Of a stretch of DNA of 64,000 nt, positions 39,371 through 48,255 are shown piece after piece. Below the pieces are notes generated by a model. It saw nothing but the letters and a program-made list of their open reading frames with translations. It did not search any database and had not been told where the DNA came from. The position numbers and the translations under genes are program-made. The stretch spans positions 1 to 64,000 of the forward strand of contig NZ_JAANNO010000016.1 of the NCBI RefSeq assembly GCF_011250645.1. Direction: 5' to 3'. This DNA comes from Motilibacter aurantiacus. Lineage in GTDB: Bacteria; Actinomycetota; Actinomycetes; Motilibacterales; Motilibacteraceae. Within the stretch, counting starts at the first letter, position 1. Each line of letters begins with the position of its first letter.

Positions 39371-39562
39371 TCAGGGGTAGGAACGAGGCCGGTCCGTGAC
39401 GTTGCCGGTTGCCGACGCCCGGATGGCCGACAGCTGGCGGCTCGCCGCGGAGGCCTCGCGCAGCAGCGCCCTGGACTTGCCCCAGAGCGAGAGCGCGAGC
39501 AGCCCCAGCACGACGGCGGCGCCCACCAACAGCACCGCCCAGAGCGCCACCCATGCCCACAC
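39371..39562 (-). CDS. Small single-pass membrane protein
   Basis: 63 residues: one N-terminal membrane helix (VALWAVLLVGAAVVLGLLAL) followed by a short basic, Ser/Ala-rich amphipathic helix (SRALLREASAASRQL) and a polar end. No family is recognised. Its position between the zinc-ribbon gene and tatA on the same strand, and a length and design seen in many operon-linked actinobacterial small proteins, support it as real. The GTG start 39562 lacks a good ribosome site. Confidence 0.55.
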   Translation of the reverse strand: MWAWVALWAVLLVGAAVVLGLLALSLWGKSRALLREASAASRQLSAIRASATGNVTDRPRSYP

Positions 39563-39648
39563 GGGGCATCACCCTAGCCGGGTGCGGGGCGGGCGCTCCG
39601 GGCGGCGGAGCCTCGGCAGCGACAGGAGCAGGCGAACGCGGCCGGAGG

Positions 39649-39969
39649 TCACCCGAACAGGGTCGAGGCCTCGACGTCCAGCTGGTCGAGGTTGAGCACG
39701 AAGTCCAGGACGTCGTCGTAGGAGATCGCCGCGCCGGCCTTCTCCTCGAACGCCTCGGCCGGCACGTGCCAGCGCTCCGCGGGAACGCCGCCGGAGACCA
39801 GCAGCGCGACGATCTCCTCGTCGGCCGGCTTGCGGACCTCGTCCCGGCAGCCCGGGCAGGTGAACGCGTAGTAGGACCAGTCAGCGCGCGAGCAGACGAC
39901 GAGACGCAGCTGCGCGGGCTTGAGCTCGACGTCCCCGCAGACGGGACACGAGGCCTTGATCGTGGTCAT
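39649..39969 (-). CDS. Zinc-ribbon-containing conserved protein
   Basis: 106 residues. Two CxxC knuckles (CPVCGDVEL at 8-11 and CPGCRDEV at 38-41) form a zinc ribbon in the N-terminal 45 residues. An alpha-helical half follows, with acidic ends (YDDVLDFVLNLDQLDVEA). Proteins of this design are widespread in Actinobacteria without a known role. Ggagg lies 4-5 nt before ATG 39969. It lies between pafC and the small membrane protein gene on the same strand, so it is probably cotranscribed with the pafBC-tatAC block. Confidence 0.72.
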   Translation of the reverse strand: MTTIKASCPVCGDVELKPAQLRLVVCSRADWSYYAFTCPGCRDEVRKPADEEIVALLVSGGVPAERWHVPAEAFEEKAGAAISYDDVLDFVLNLDQLDVEASTLFG

Positions 39970-40090
39970 CCGATCCTCCGGAGGGGTGGAGCCCCGCCGT
40001 GGTGCGGGAGCGACACCCAGTGCTTCGGCATCGCCCGCGACGACTTGACGCCCCGGCTTCGCCGTCACTCCTCTGGAGGGTTTGCCGCCC

Positions 40091-41056
40091 TCAGACGTAC
40101 GCGTCCAGCGCCGCCTTCGCCCGGTTGCGTACCGCTTCGGCCAGCTCGGGCGGGTCCACCACGCGGCCCGAGCCCCCGAGCCGCAACGCCAGCCGGACGA
40201 CCCACGCCGTCTCGGCCGTCCGCAGCCGGGCGCGCAACCGCCGGCCCGGCAGCTCCTCCACGTCCTCGCACGGGTAGTACTCCGCGACCCACCGCCCGGC
40301 CGGCTCGAGCTCGAGCGTGACCGCGACGTCGGCCTCCCCGGGCTGGAAGAGCCCGGCGCCCACGTCGCGCGGCTCGGCCTGCGCCGGGACCTGCGCTGCC
40401 GCGTCCAGCTCCACGGCCTCCACGACGCGGTCCAGCCGGAAGAGCCGGACGTCCTCCACCCGCCGGCACCACCCCTCGAGGTACGTGCGGCCGTCGACGA
40501 CGAGCAGGCGCATCGGGTCGACGTCGCGCTCGGTCACCTCGTCGCGCGCAGGCACGTAGTAGCGCAGGTGCAGCCGTCGCCCGCGCTCCAGCGCCGCGCG
40601 CGCGACGGGCAGCGCCCCCGGGGCGGGCTCGACGTCCACCGCGACGTTCTCGGCGGCGGCCGCCGCGTCCCCCGCCGCCTGCTCGAGCTTGGCCAGCGCG
40701 CGGTCCAGCGCGTCGCGGTCCTGCAGCCCCGGCACGAGCCCGGGGACCGAGGCGAGCGTGCGCAGCCCGACCAGCAGGGCCAGCGCCTCGTCGGCCCCGA
40801 GCCGCAGCGGGCGGGCGATCGCGTCGGCGTTGCCGACGTGGATGACGCCGCCCTCGAAGCTGGCCTCGATGAGGTCGTCGGGCATGTGGCCGGGCAGCCC
40901 GCAGACGAAGAGCAGCTGCAGGTCGTCGAGGAGCTGCTCCTCGGCGATGTCGAAGGCCTGCGCGACGTCCTCCACCCGCGACCCCGGCCGGGACAGCAGG
41001 TACGGCACGAGGGCGAGCAGCCGCGCGAGACGGGTGGACGCGCTCTGCGCGCTCAT
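40091..41056 (-). CDS. pafC: WYL-domain transcriptional activator PafC
   Basis: 321 residues. An N-terminal winged-helix domain (RLARLLALVPYLLSRPGSRV) is followed by the WYL domain with LRYYVPARDEVTERDVDP and GRTYLEGWCRRVEDVRLFRLDR. The WCX extension completes the protein. PafB and PafC together activate the DNA-damage response genes that are independent of LexA in mycobacteria, probably by sensing single-stranded DNA. Its ATG overlaps the pafB stop by 4 bp (41053-41056), so the two subunits are coupled and likely made in equal amounts. Confidence 0.93.
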   Translation of the reverse strand: MSAQSASTRLARLLALVPYLLSRPGSRVEDVAQAFDIAEEQLLDDLQLLFVCGLPGHMPDDLIEASFEGGVIHVGNADAIARPLRLGADEALALLVGLRTLASVPGLVPGLQDRDALDRALAKLEQAAGDAAAAAENVAVDVEPAPGALPVARAALERGRRLHLRYYVPARDEVTERDVDPMRLLVVDGRTYLEGWCRRVEDVRLFRLDRVVEAVELDAAAQVPAQAEPRDVGAGLFQPGEADVAVTLELEPAGRWVAEYYPCEDVEELPGRRLRARLRTAETAWVVRLALRLGGSGRVVDPPELAEAVRNRAKAALDAYV

Positions 41057-42054
41057 GACGGCACCTCTTCCTGGCCCGGTGGGGCGGCCGCGAACGCGGC
41101 CTCCAGCCGGCGTACGACGACGGCCCGCAGCTCCTCCGGCTCGAGCGCCACCGCGTCCGGCCCCAGCCCGGCGACGTCGTCGGCCAGCATCTCGACGTCG
41201 GAGTACGCGAGCCGCACGACGTCCCAGCCCTCGGCCTGTGCGGGATGGCCGGTGACCGGCTCGGCCTGCCGGCGCAGCCAGCCGCCGTGCCCCGCCCGCA
41301 GGCGGACCACCGCCGTGCCGCCCGGCAAGCGCGCGGCGGCCCGCGAGGCGACCTCCTCGCGCAGGTCGACACCGTCGGGCACCCTGACGGCGCCTGGGCG
41401 CCCGGTCAGGGACACGTCCCCCACCACGCGGCCGAGCCGGAAGACCCTGGTCGCCGCCCGGCCCCGGTCGTGGCCGACGAGGTACCACCGGCCGTGCCAG
41501 GACACGACGCCCCACGGCTCGACCTCCCGGCGCTGGGGCTCGGCGTCGCCGCGGGTGCGGTAGGCGAACCGCACCACCCGCCGGTCGCGGACGGCCCGCA
41601 CCAGCGGCAGGAACGCCGGCTCGCTCGCCTCCACCCTCGGCTCGAGCCCGGCCACCGCGACCTCGTCGACCTGGGCGCCGCTGGCCTGCAGCTTGAGCAG
41701 CGCCCGTGACGCGGCCCCGGACAGCGCCGCCGACTGCCAGGCGCGCGCGGCCAGGGCCAGCACGGCCATCTCGTCCGGGGTGAAGGACGCCTCGGGCAGC
41801 GCGTACGCCTCGCGGCGCACGCGGTAGCCCACCTCGTCCTCGAAGAGCGAGCTGCCGCTCACGGCGCCGGTCTCGATGGGCACACCCATCTCGCGCAGCT
41901 CGTCCTTGTCGCGCTCGAAGGCACGGTCGAACGCCTCGTCGGCGTCCGGGTAGCCCGGGACCAGCCCGCGCAGCTCCTGCTTGGCCAGGGGGCGCCGGGT
42001 GGCGAGCAGCGCCAGCAGCAGGTTGAGCAGGCGCTCGGTCTTGCGCCGGGACAC
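41053..42054 (-). CDS. pafB: WYL-domain transcriptional activator PafB
   Basis: 333 residues with the same order as PafC: an HTH beginning SRRKTERLLNLLLALLATRRPL, an interrupting helical part, then WYL with VRFAYRTRGDAEPQRREVEPWGVV-type strands (HGRWYLVGHDRGRAATRVFRL) and the WCX tail. The first residues SRRKTERL are typical of PafB. Named for its position in the proteasome accessory operon, it does not itself take part in pupylation. GTG 42054 is used although the ribosome site is weak. FKBP lies upstream in the same direction. Confidence 0.93.
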   Translation of the reverse strand: MSRRKTERLLNLLLALLATRRPLAKQELRGLVPGYPDADEAFDRAFERDKDELREMGVPIETGAVSGSSLFEDEVGYRVRREAYALPEASFTPDEMAVLALAARAWQSAALSGAASRALLKLQASGAQVDEVAVAGLEPRVEASEPAFLPLVRAVRDRRVVRFAYRTRGDAEPQRREVEPWGVVSWHGRWYLVGHDRGRAATRVFRLGRVVGDVSLTGRPGAVRVPDGVDLREEVASRAAARLPGGTAVVRLRAGHGGWLRRQAEPVTGHPAQAEGWDVVRLAYSDVEMLADDVAGLGPDAVALEPEELRAVVVRRLEAAFAAAPPGQEEVPS

Positions 42055-42141
42055 CGTCTGGGCCGGGGCGGCGGGAAGCTCCTCGATGGCGTCCTCGCCG
42101 GGCCCGGCGGCCGGTGTCGGGGCGGGGGTGACGTCCGTGCC

Positions 42142-42513
42142 TCAGCCCACCCGGAGCAGGTCCACCACGAAGATCAGCGTCTCGCCCGGCTTGATGACCG
42201 CGCCGGCGCCCCGGTTGCCGTAGCCCAGGTGCGGCGGGATCACCAGCCGGCGTCGCCCGCCGACCTTCATGCCGGCGACGCCGCGGTCCCATCCGGCGAT
42301 GACACGGCCCTTGCCCAGCGGGAAGGTGAACGCCTCGCCGCGGTTCCACGACGCGTCGAACTCCTCGCCGGAGGAGAAGGCGACGCCGACGTAGTGGACG
42401 GTGACGTCCTGGCCCGGCTGGGCCTCGTCGCCATCGCCGACCGTGATGTCCTCGATGACGAGGTCCGCCGGTGGCTCGCCGCCGGGGAAGTCGACCTCGG
42501 GCTTCTCGCTCAC
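42142..42513 (-). CDS. FKBP-type peptidyl-prolyl isomerase
   Basis: 123 residues, one FKBP domain without a signal peptide, so cytosolic. The active-site aromatics and loops are present: VHYVGVAFSSGEEFDASW, FTFPLGKGRVIAGWDRGVAGM and the LVIPPHLGYGNRGAGAVIKPGETLIFVVDLL end. It speeds proline isomerisation in folding proteins. This location next to pafBC is conserved in many Actinobacteria. Start GTG 42513 has gaggagg 5 nt upstream. Confidence 0.94.
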   Translation of the reverse strand: MSEKPEVDFPGGEPPADLVIEDITVGDGDEAQPGQDVTVHYVGVAFSSGEEFDASWNRGEAFTFPLGKGRVIAGWDRGVAGMKVGGRRRLVIPPHLGYGNRGAGAVIKPGETLIFVVDLLRVG

Positions 42514-42620
42514 GTACGCCTCCTCGTCATGCCCGCCCAGGGTCGGGCGGGACGGCGCCGGGCGCAGCTGCGGCCGGCTCCGGCGAGATTACTGGCTGCG
42601 CCCGCCGGCCCCCGACTGCA

Positions 42621-42626
42621 TAGGGT
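42621..42626 (+). promoter_or_regulatory. -10 box of the DUF3866 gene (leaderless)
   Basis: TAGGGT lies 7 nt before GTG 42634. A GTG at 42625 overlaps the box itself, so 42634 is the more likely start. Confidence 0.5.
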
Positions 42627-42633
42627 GCCGACC

Positions 42634-43740
42634 GTGATCCGGTGGCGCGCGGGTGAGGTGGTGTCCCGCGGCCGCGCGTGGCCGGGGGCGGTCGAGCTGC
42701 AGGTGGCGCTCGAGGGCGGCGCCGGCACGGTGCGCGCCCTGGCGTACCCGCAGCTCGTCGGGGACCCCCTGCCGGGGGACCGGGTGCTGCTCAACGTCTC
42801 CGCCCTGGAGCTGGGGCTGGGCACCGGCGGCTACGCCCTCGTGGTCGCGCTGCCCGACCGGCTGCCGGTCGACCCCCCGCCCGGCCCCGGGCACCTGGTC
42901 AAGGCGCGCTACTCCCCCACGCAGGCGGTGGTCCTCGGGGTGGACGAGCAGGACAGCCCCCACCACGCGCTGCTCGCCGACGCGGACGACCTCGGGGGGA
43001 TGCCCGTCGTCGTGGCCGACCTGCACTCGGCGCTGCCGGCCGTGCTCGCCGGGCTGCGGGCCGGAGGCGCGGCGCCGGCGGTGGCGTACGTCATGACCGA
43101 CGGCGGGGCGCTGCCGCTGTGGTTCTCACGCGCCGTCGCGGCGCTGCGCGCGGCGGGCTGGCTGGGTGCCTCGGTCACCGTCGGGCAGGCCTACGGCGGC
43201 GACGTGGAGGCGGTCACCCTGCACACCGGCCTGCTCGCGGCCCGCCACGTCCTCGGCGCCGAGGTGGCCGTGGTCGCGCAGGGGCCGGGGAACCTCGGGA
43301 CGGGAACCCGCTGGGGCTTCTCCGGAGTGGCCGCCGGCGAGGCGGTGAACGCCGTCGCGGTACTCGGCGGCCGCCCGGTGGCCGCGCTACGCGTCTCGGG
43401 CGCGGACCCGCGCGAGCGCCACCGCGGGGTGTCCCACCACAGCCTGACGGCGTACGGCCGGGTGGCCCTCGCCCCTGCGGACGTCGTGGTGCCCCGACTG
43501 GGCGACGTGCTGGCCGACACGCGGCCCGGCGGGCTCGCCGACCGGGTCCTCGCCGACGCCACGGCCCTCGGGGCACGGCACCGGCTCGTCGAGGTCCCCT
43601 GCACCGGGCTGCCGGAGGCCCTCGCGGCCTCCCCCGCCCCGCTGTCGTCCATGGGGCGCGGATACGCGGCGGACCCGGCCGCGTTCCTCTCCCCGGCCGC
43701 CGCCGGACGGCACGCGGCCGCGCTGCTGCTCGGCCCCTGA
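42634..43740 (+). CDS. DUF3866 family protein
   Basis: 368 residues and soluble. The DUF3866 pattern is seen in GDRVLLNVSALELGLGTGGYALVVA near residue 50, HLVKARYSPTQ, VVVADLHSALPA, AYVMTDGGALPLWFS and a final HHSLTAYGRVALAPADVVVP. The family is nearly confined to Actinobacteria and Firmicutes; its activity is unknown. It often sits beside pafA/pafB genes, as here, converging with pafA with only 4 bp between stop codons. Start GTG 42634 is chosen from the TAGGGT box 7 nt upstream. Confidence 0.85.
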   Translation: MIRWRAGEVVSRGRAWPGAVELQVALEGGAGTVRALAYPQLVGDPLPGDRVLLNVSALELGLGTGGYALVVALPDRLPVDPPPGPGHLVKARYSPTQAVVLGVDEQDSPHHALLADADDLGGMPVVVADLHSALPAVLAGLRAGGAAPAVAYVMTDGGALPLWFSRAVAALRAAGWLGASVTVGQAYGGDVEAVTLHTGLLAARHVLGAEVAVVAQGPGNLGTGTRWGFSGVAAGEAVNAVAVLGGRPVAALRVSGADPRERHRGVSHHSLTAYGRVALAPADVVVPRLGDVLADTRPGGLADRVLADATALGARHRLVEVPCTGLPEALAASPAPLSSMGRGYAADPAAFLSPAAAGRHAAALLLGP

Positions 43741-43744
43741 CCGG

Positions 43745-45118
43745 TCACATGCTGGCGATGAGCTTGTCCACCCGCTCGTCGACGCTGCGGAACGGGTCCT
43801 TGCACAGGACCGTTCGCTGCGCCTGGTCGTTCAGCTTGAGGTGCACCCAGTCCACGGTGAAGTCCCGGCGGCGCTCCTGGGCGCGCTTGATGAACTCCCC
43901 GCGCAGCCGCGCCCGGGTGGTCTGCGGCGGCCGGGACTTCGCCTCGAAGACGTCCAGGTCGCGGGTGACCCGCTCCACCAGCCCCTTGGCGTCCAGCAGG
44001 TAGTAGAGGCCCCGGCCGCGGCGGATGTCGTGGTACGCCAGGTCAAGGTGCGCGACGCGCGGGCTGGAGAGCCCCAGGCCGTGCTTGGCCCGGTAGCGCT
44101 CGATGAGCTTGAGCTTGATCACCCAGTCGATCTCGCGTCCCACGAGGTCGAGGTCCTCGGTGCGCACGGCCTCGAGCGTGCGCTCCCACAGGTCGAGCAC
44201 CCGCTTGACGACCGGGTCGTCCAGCCCCCGCCGCGCGGCGAAGTCACGGGCACGGGTGAAGTACTCTTCCTGGATCTCCAGGGCGCTGGCCTCGCGGCCG
44301 TTGGCCAGCCGGACCTTGCGCCGGCCGGTCAGGTCGTGGCTGACCTCGCGGATCGCGCGGATCGGGTTCTCCAGCGTGAGGTCGCGCATGACGACGCCGG
44401 CCTCGATCATCCGCAGCACCAGGTCGGTGGCGCCGACCTTGAGCATCGTCGTGGTCTCGCTCATGTTGGCGTCGCCGACGATGACGTGCAGCCGGCGGAA
44501 GCGCTCGGCGTCCGCGTGCGGCTCGTCGCGGGTGTTGATGATCGGGCGGCTGCGGGTGGTGGCCGACGAGACGCCCTCCCAGATGTGCTCGGCCCGCTGG
44601 CTCACGCAGTAGACCGCGCCGCGCGGGGTCTGCAGCACCTTGCCCGCGCCGCAGACGATCTGCCGCGTGACGAGGAACGGGATGAGCACGTCGGCCAGCC
44701 GGCTGAACTCGCCGTGCCGCCCGACGAGGTAGTTCTCGTGGCAGCCGTAGGAGTTTCCGGCCGAGTCGGTGTTGTTCTTGAACAGGTAGACGTCACCGGC
44801 GATGCCCTCCTCGCGGAGCCGCCGCTCGGCGTCGACCAGCAGCCCCTCGAGCACGCGCTCGCCGGCCTTGTCGTGGGTGACGAGGTCGTCGATGGAGTCG
44901 CACTCGGGAGTGGCGTACTCCGGGTGGCTGCCCACGTCGAGGTAGAGCCGGGCGCCGTTGGCGAGGAAGACGTTGCTGCTGCGGCCCCACGAGACGACCC
45001 GCCGGAACAGGTAGCGGGCCACCTCGTCCGGGGAGAGGCGCCGTTGCCCGCGGAAGGTGCACGTGACGCCGTACTCGTTCTCGATGCCGAAGATCCGCCG
45101 GTCGATGTCGGTCTCCAT
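43745..45118 (-). CDS. pafA: Pup-protein ligase PafA
   Basis: 457 residues, glutamine-synthetase-like fold. The ATP/Mg site begins with [13 protein letters not shown]; the catalytic Asp lies in [16 protein letters not shown]. Further blocks are [34 protein letters not shown] and [13 protein letters not shown]. It lacks the extra loop that Dop carries after the first strands. PafA joins the C-terminal Glu of Pup to substrate lysines. Here it is separated from prcA by five unrelated genes. The ATG at 45118 gives six residues more than the shortest homologues. Confidence 0.96.
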   Translation of the reverse strand: METDIDRRIFGIENEYGVTCTFRGQRRLSPDEVARYLFRRVVSWGRSSNVFLANGARLYLDVGSHPEYATPECDSIDDLVTHDKAGERVLEGLLVDAERRLREEGIAGDVYLFKNNTDSAGNSYGCHENYLVGRHGEFSRLADVLIPFLVTRQIVCGAGKVLQTPRGAVYCVSQRAEHIWEGVSSATTRSRPIINTRDEPHADAERFRRLHVIVGDANMSETTTMLKVGATDLVLRMIEAGVVMRDLTLENPIRAIREVSHDLTGRRKVRLANGREASALEIQEEYFTRARDFAARRGLDDPVVKRVLDLWERTLEAVRTEDLDLVGREIDWVIKLKLIERYRAKHGLGLSSPRVAHLDLAYHDIRRGRGLYYLLDAKGLVERVTRDLDVFEAKSRPPQTTRARLRGEFIKRAQERRRDFTVDWVHLKLNDQAQRTVLCKDPFRSVDERVDKLIASM

Positions 45119-45345
45119 CGTCGCAGGTCAGGCCGGGCGCCCGGGGCGCCGTGCGAGGGCGCTGCGCGTCCTGCTGCGGTACCCGCCGCCAGCGTACCCG
45201 CGGGCGCCTCGCGCCGACGGCGCTCGCGGTCACGACATCCGCACACCCGCCGATCCGGCTCAGCTCCGGCGCCGAATTGACGAATGGCAGGCCGGACGAC
45301 TCCGCCCGGGCGACGCCGGCGGCCTCACGGGGAAGGGCTCTGGCA

Positions 45346-47235
45346 GTGCACGGGACACGGGTGATCGGCGGCAGGAGGCGGGCCCGGCTGCGCGCGCTGC
45401 TGGCGGCCACCGACGTGCCGGCCATCGCCGGGCCGGAGGCCTTCGCGCTCCTGACCGGGGCGCTGATGGCGGCCGGGGGCATCATCTCCCTTGCCGCGCT
45501 CGCCTTCCCCCAGGCGCCGGAGGTCCACGTCGGCGCGCTCCGCGCGATGGCGGTCGCCGTCATCGTGCTCGGGGTCGCGAACGCGACGGTCCTGCCGCGC
45601 CGGGCGGGCTGGGTGCATCACGCCATCGGGCTCGGGGCCACGGCGTACATCACCGCGGCCGTGCTGCTCGCCGGTGGCGGCGTGGCCTCGGTCGCGTACG
45701 CGTCGCTGTTCGGCTTCATCGCGGTGGACGTGTTCCTCATCTTCGCGTGGCGCGCAGCTGCGGCACACCTCGCGGTCGTCCTTCTGGCGTGCGTCTGCGC
45801 CTTCGCCGTCCTGCCGGGGGCCAGCGTGGCCCAGGCCATCGTGCTGGACGGGATGTTCCTCGCGGTATCGGTCATGACGGCCTGCCTCAGCCGGGCCGCG
45901 GCGGGGGCGGGTGTCGACAGCCTCACCGGCCTGCTGAACCGTCGGGGGTTCGACCGCCGGCTTGCCGCCGCCATGGCCGACGCCGAACGCTCGTCGGCGC
46001 CGCTGACCCTCGCCCTGCTCGACCTCGACCGCTTCAAGTCCGTGAACGACACCGACGGCCACGCCTCGGGGGACCGGCTGCTGCGGGTCACCGCGCAGGC
46101 CTGGCGCGAGCGGCTCCGCCCGGGACAGGTGCTCGCCCGCTTCGGCGGGGACGAGTTCGCGGTCCTGCTGCCCGGCTGCCCGCCCGAGGGGGCCGAGGCG
46201 CTCGTCGCGGGCCTGCGGGCAGCGTTGCCGGCCGGCCGGACCTGCTCGGCGGGGCTCGCCGAGTGGGAGCCGGGAGACTCGGCGTCGATGCTCGTCAACC
46301 GCGCGGATGTCGCCCTGTACGCCGCCAAGCGCGCCGGGCGCAACCGCGCCCACCGGCACGCGGGCGAGGACGGCCGGGGGCGTGAGCTGCTCCGCGCGAT
46401 GGCGGCCGGGGAGATCGTGGTGCACTACCAGCCGCTCATCGACCTGCAACGGGCCCTGCACCTGGGGCTGCGGAGCGCACCGCTCGCGGGGAGCGTCGTC
46501 GACCCCGGCACCGTGACCGGGGCGGAGGCGCTCGTCCGCTGGCAGCACCCGACCCGAGGGCTCGTCCCGCCGCTGCACTTCATCCCGTACGCCGAGGAGC
46601 GCTCGCTCATCACCGACCTCGGCCTCCACGTCCTGCACAGCGCCTGCGTGGCCGCAGCCGGCTGGGCCCCCGGCCCGGACGGCCCGCGGCCGGTCGCGGT
46701 CAACGTGTCGGCACGCGAGCTGGCCGACCCGGGCTACGCCGACCGCGTCGCCCAGGTGCTCGGAGAGACCGGGCTGCCGGCGTCGTCGCTCGTCGTCGAG
46801 GTCACCGAGAGCAGCACCGAGTCCGACGACCCGCAGCTGACCCGCTCCCTGCACGCGCTGCGCGAGCTGGGGGCACGGGTGGCCATCGACGACTTCGGGA
46901 CGGGCTACTCCTCCCTCAGCCGGCTGAGCCGGCTGCCGGTGGACGTCCTGAAGGTCGACCGCTCGTTCGTCCGGGCGCTGGGCACGGGCGACAGGTCCGA
47001 GACGATCGTGTCCGCGATCACCGGGCTGGGCCGGGCGCTGGGGCTCCTCGTCGTGGCCGAGGGCATCGAGACGGCCGAGCAGGCCGAGGCGCTGGGCCGG
47101 CTGGGCTGCGAGCGGGCGCAGGGCTTCCTGTGGAGCCGCCCGCTCCCGCCCGACGAGTTCGCCGGCCGGCTGGGTGGCGCAGCGCCCGTGAGCCGTGCTG
47201 CGCCGGTGGGAGGCATGGCGTCGATCGCGGGGTAG
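45346..47235 (+). CDS. Membrane GGDEF-EAL bifunctional c-di-GMP enzyme
   Basis: 629 residues. Five to six membrane helices (residues 33-180) form an unassigned sensor. A GGDEF domain follows (DSLTGLLNRRGF, LDLDRFKSVNDTDGH, FGGDEF with GGDEF at 267-271). An EAL domain then shows EAL at 394-396, VNVSARE, VVEVTESST, IDDFGTGYSSLS, LKVDRSFV and AEGIET, all intact. No RxxD inhibitory site precedes GGDEF. It can in principle make and break c-di-GMP. GTG 45346 follows ggggaagg. It diverges from pafA, with 227 bp between start codons, and is followed after 38 bp by a small gene. Confidence 0.9.
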   Translation: MHGTRVIGGRRRARLRALLAATDVPAIAGPEAFALLTGALMAAGGIISLAALAFPQAPEVHVGALRAMAVAVIVLGVANATVLPRRAGWVHHAIGLGATAYITAAVLLAGGGVASVAYASLFGFIAVDVFLIFAWRAAAAHLAVVLLACVCAFAVLPGASVAQAIVLDGMFLAVSVMTACLSRAAAGAGVDSLTGLLNRRGFDRRLAAAMADAERSSAPLTLALLDLDRFKSVNDTDGHASGDRLLRVTAQAWRERLRPGQVLARFGGDEFAVLLPGCPPEGAEALVAGLRAALPAGRTCSAGLAEWEPGDSASMLVNRADVALYAAKRAGRNRAHRHAGEDGRGRELLRAMAAGEIVVHYQPLIDLQRALHLGLRSAPLAGSVVDPGTVTGAEALVRWQHPTRGLVPPLHFIPYAEERSLITDLGLHVLHSACVAAAGWAPGPDGPRPVAVNVSARELADPGYADRVAQVLGETGLPASSLVVEVTESSTESDDPQLTRSLHALRELGARVAIDDFGTGYSSLSRLSRLPVDVLKVDRSFVRALGTGDRSETIVSAITGLGRALGLLVVAEGIETAEQAEALGRLGCERAQGFLWSRPLPPDEFAGRLGGAAPVSRAAPVGGMASIAG

Positions 47236-47273
47236 GAAGCGGCCCGAACCGCCGTCCCGCGAAAGGAAGCACC

Positions 47274-47729
47274 GTGACCGACGCGCTGCCCCGCTCCGAG
47301 CGCATGCTCGACGACCACCGCCGCCCCGAGGGCGTCGACGACGCCACGGTGGAGGCGGTCGGCCGGCTGACCGAGGCACTGGAGACCGTCGAGCGGGCCC
47401 GCGGGCGCCTGTTCGACTTCCACCAGCTGACCGGCGAGGCGGACATCAAGGCCGGTGACGCGGTCGAGCTGCTGCGCAAGGCAGGCCACGTCGAGCTGGC
47501 CGAGCGGGTCGACACCGAGCTCGTCGGCCGCAACGTGATCTCCGGCCGCTGGACCTTCCAGATCGTGGAGGACTACGACGACGGCTACTGGTCGACCGCC
47601 CGGCGGCTGGAGCGCGAGGTGCGGGAGGCCCTGCTCGGTGGCCAGCGGCACATCTACGAGGCGGAGATGAAGGAGGACCGGCGCACGCACGGGCTGCCCG
47701 GCCACGAGGCGCGGCCCGTCGAGGGCTGA
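47274..47729 (+). CDS. Conserved actinobacterial protein of unknown function
   Basis: 151 residues, soluble and predicted mostly helical. It has a distinct conserved core: EALETVERARGRLFDFHQLTG, then DIKAGDAVELLRKAGH, ERVDTELVGRNVI and SGRWTFQIVEDYDDGYW, ending in a basic helical RRLEREVREALLGGQRHIYEAEMK. Similar proteins occur across Actinobacteria, but I know no function. Aaagga lies 7 nt before GTG 47274. It could be cotranscribed with the GGDEF-EAL gene, which ends 38 bp upstream. Confidence 0.8.
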   Translation: MTDALPRSERMLDDHRRPEGVDDATVEAVGRLTEALETVERARGRLFDFHQLTGEADIKAGDAVELLRKAGHVELAERVDTELVGRNVISGRWTFQIVEDYDDGYWSTARRLEREVREALLGGQRHIYEAEMKEDRRTHGLPGHEARPVEG

Positions 47730-47771
47730 GCGCCGGTCGACCGGCCGGGGTCGCGGCACGGGCGCGCCGGG

Positions 47772-48188
47772 CTAGTCTCCCCGCTCCCGTGCCTGGCGCG
47801 TCTCCCGGTCGTTCGCCTTGCCGATGGCCTCGACCAGCTCGTCCTTGGTCATCGTCGACCGGCCGGAGATCTCGAGCCGCCTGGCCACGTCCATCAGGTG
47901 GCGCTTCGAGGCGTTGGCGTCGACGCCACCGGCGGTCCCGCGGCTCTCGCGCGAGCCCTGCTGCACCGAGCGCGCGGCCTGGTCGTCGCTCGGGCCCTTG
48001 GACTCCTTCTCCTCCCAGTGGTCGCCCACCTTCTCGAAGGAATGCTTGAGCGAGGCGAAGGCGGTGCGATGGGCGCGCTCGCCCTCGCCGTAGGTCTCCA
48101 CGGCGGAGTCGTGCGTCTTGAGCCAGGTGTCCTGCGCCTTCCTCGACGACCGCTCCAGGGTCGAGGGCAGCTCTTCACGTGCGGGCAT
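47772..48188 (-). CDS. ChaB-family protein with Rho_N-like C-terminal domain
   Basis: 138 residues. The N-terminal 60 residues form a ChaB domain (ELPSTLERSSRKAQDTWLKTHDSAVETYG, with later AHRTAFASLKHSFEKVGDHW). A polar linker leads to a Rho N-terminal/SAP-like helical motif (SKRHLMDVARRLEISGRSTMTKDELVEAIGKAN). This ChaB-Rho_N pairing is common in Actinobacteria. ChaB was named as a cation transport regulator in E. coli, but evidence is thin; the Rho_N part suggests nucleic-acid binding. It converges with the preceding gene. Start ATG 48188. Confidence 0.85.
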   Translation of the reverse strand: MPAREELPSTLERSSRKAQDTWLKTHDSAVETYGEGERAHRTAFASLKHSFEKVGDHWEEKESKGPSDDQAARSVQQGSRESRGTAGGVDANASKRHLMDVARRLEISGRSTMTKDELVEAIGKANDRETRQARERGD

Positions 48189-48255
48189 GGCGGCCTCCGT
48201 CTCGTCGCAGCGGAGCCTTCCCGCTGGCGACCGGGCTACCCGCGCAGGGCGGCCG

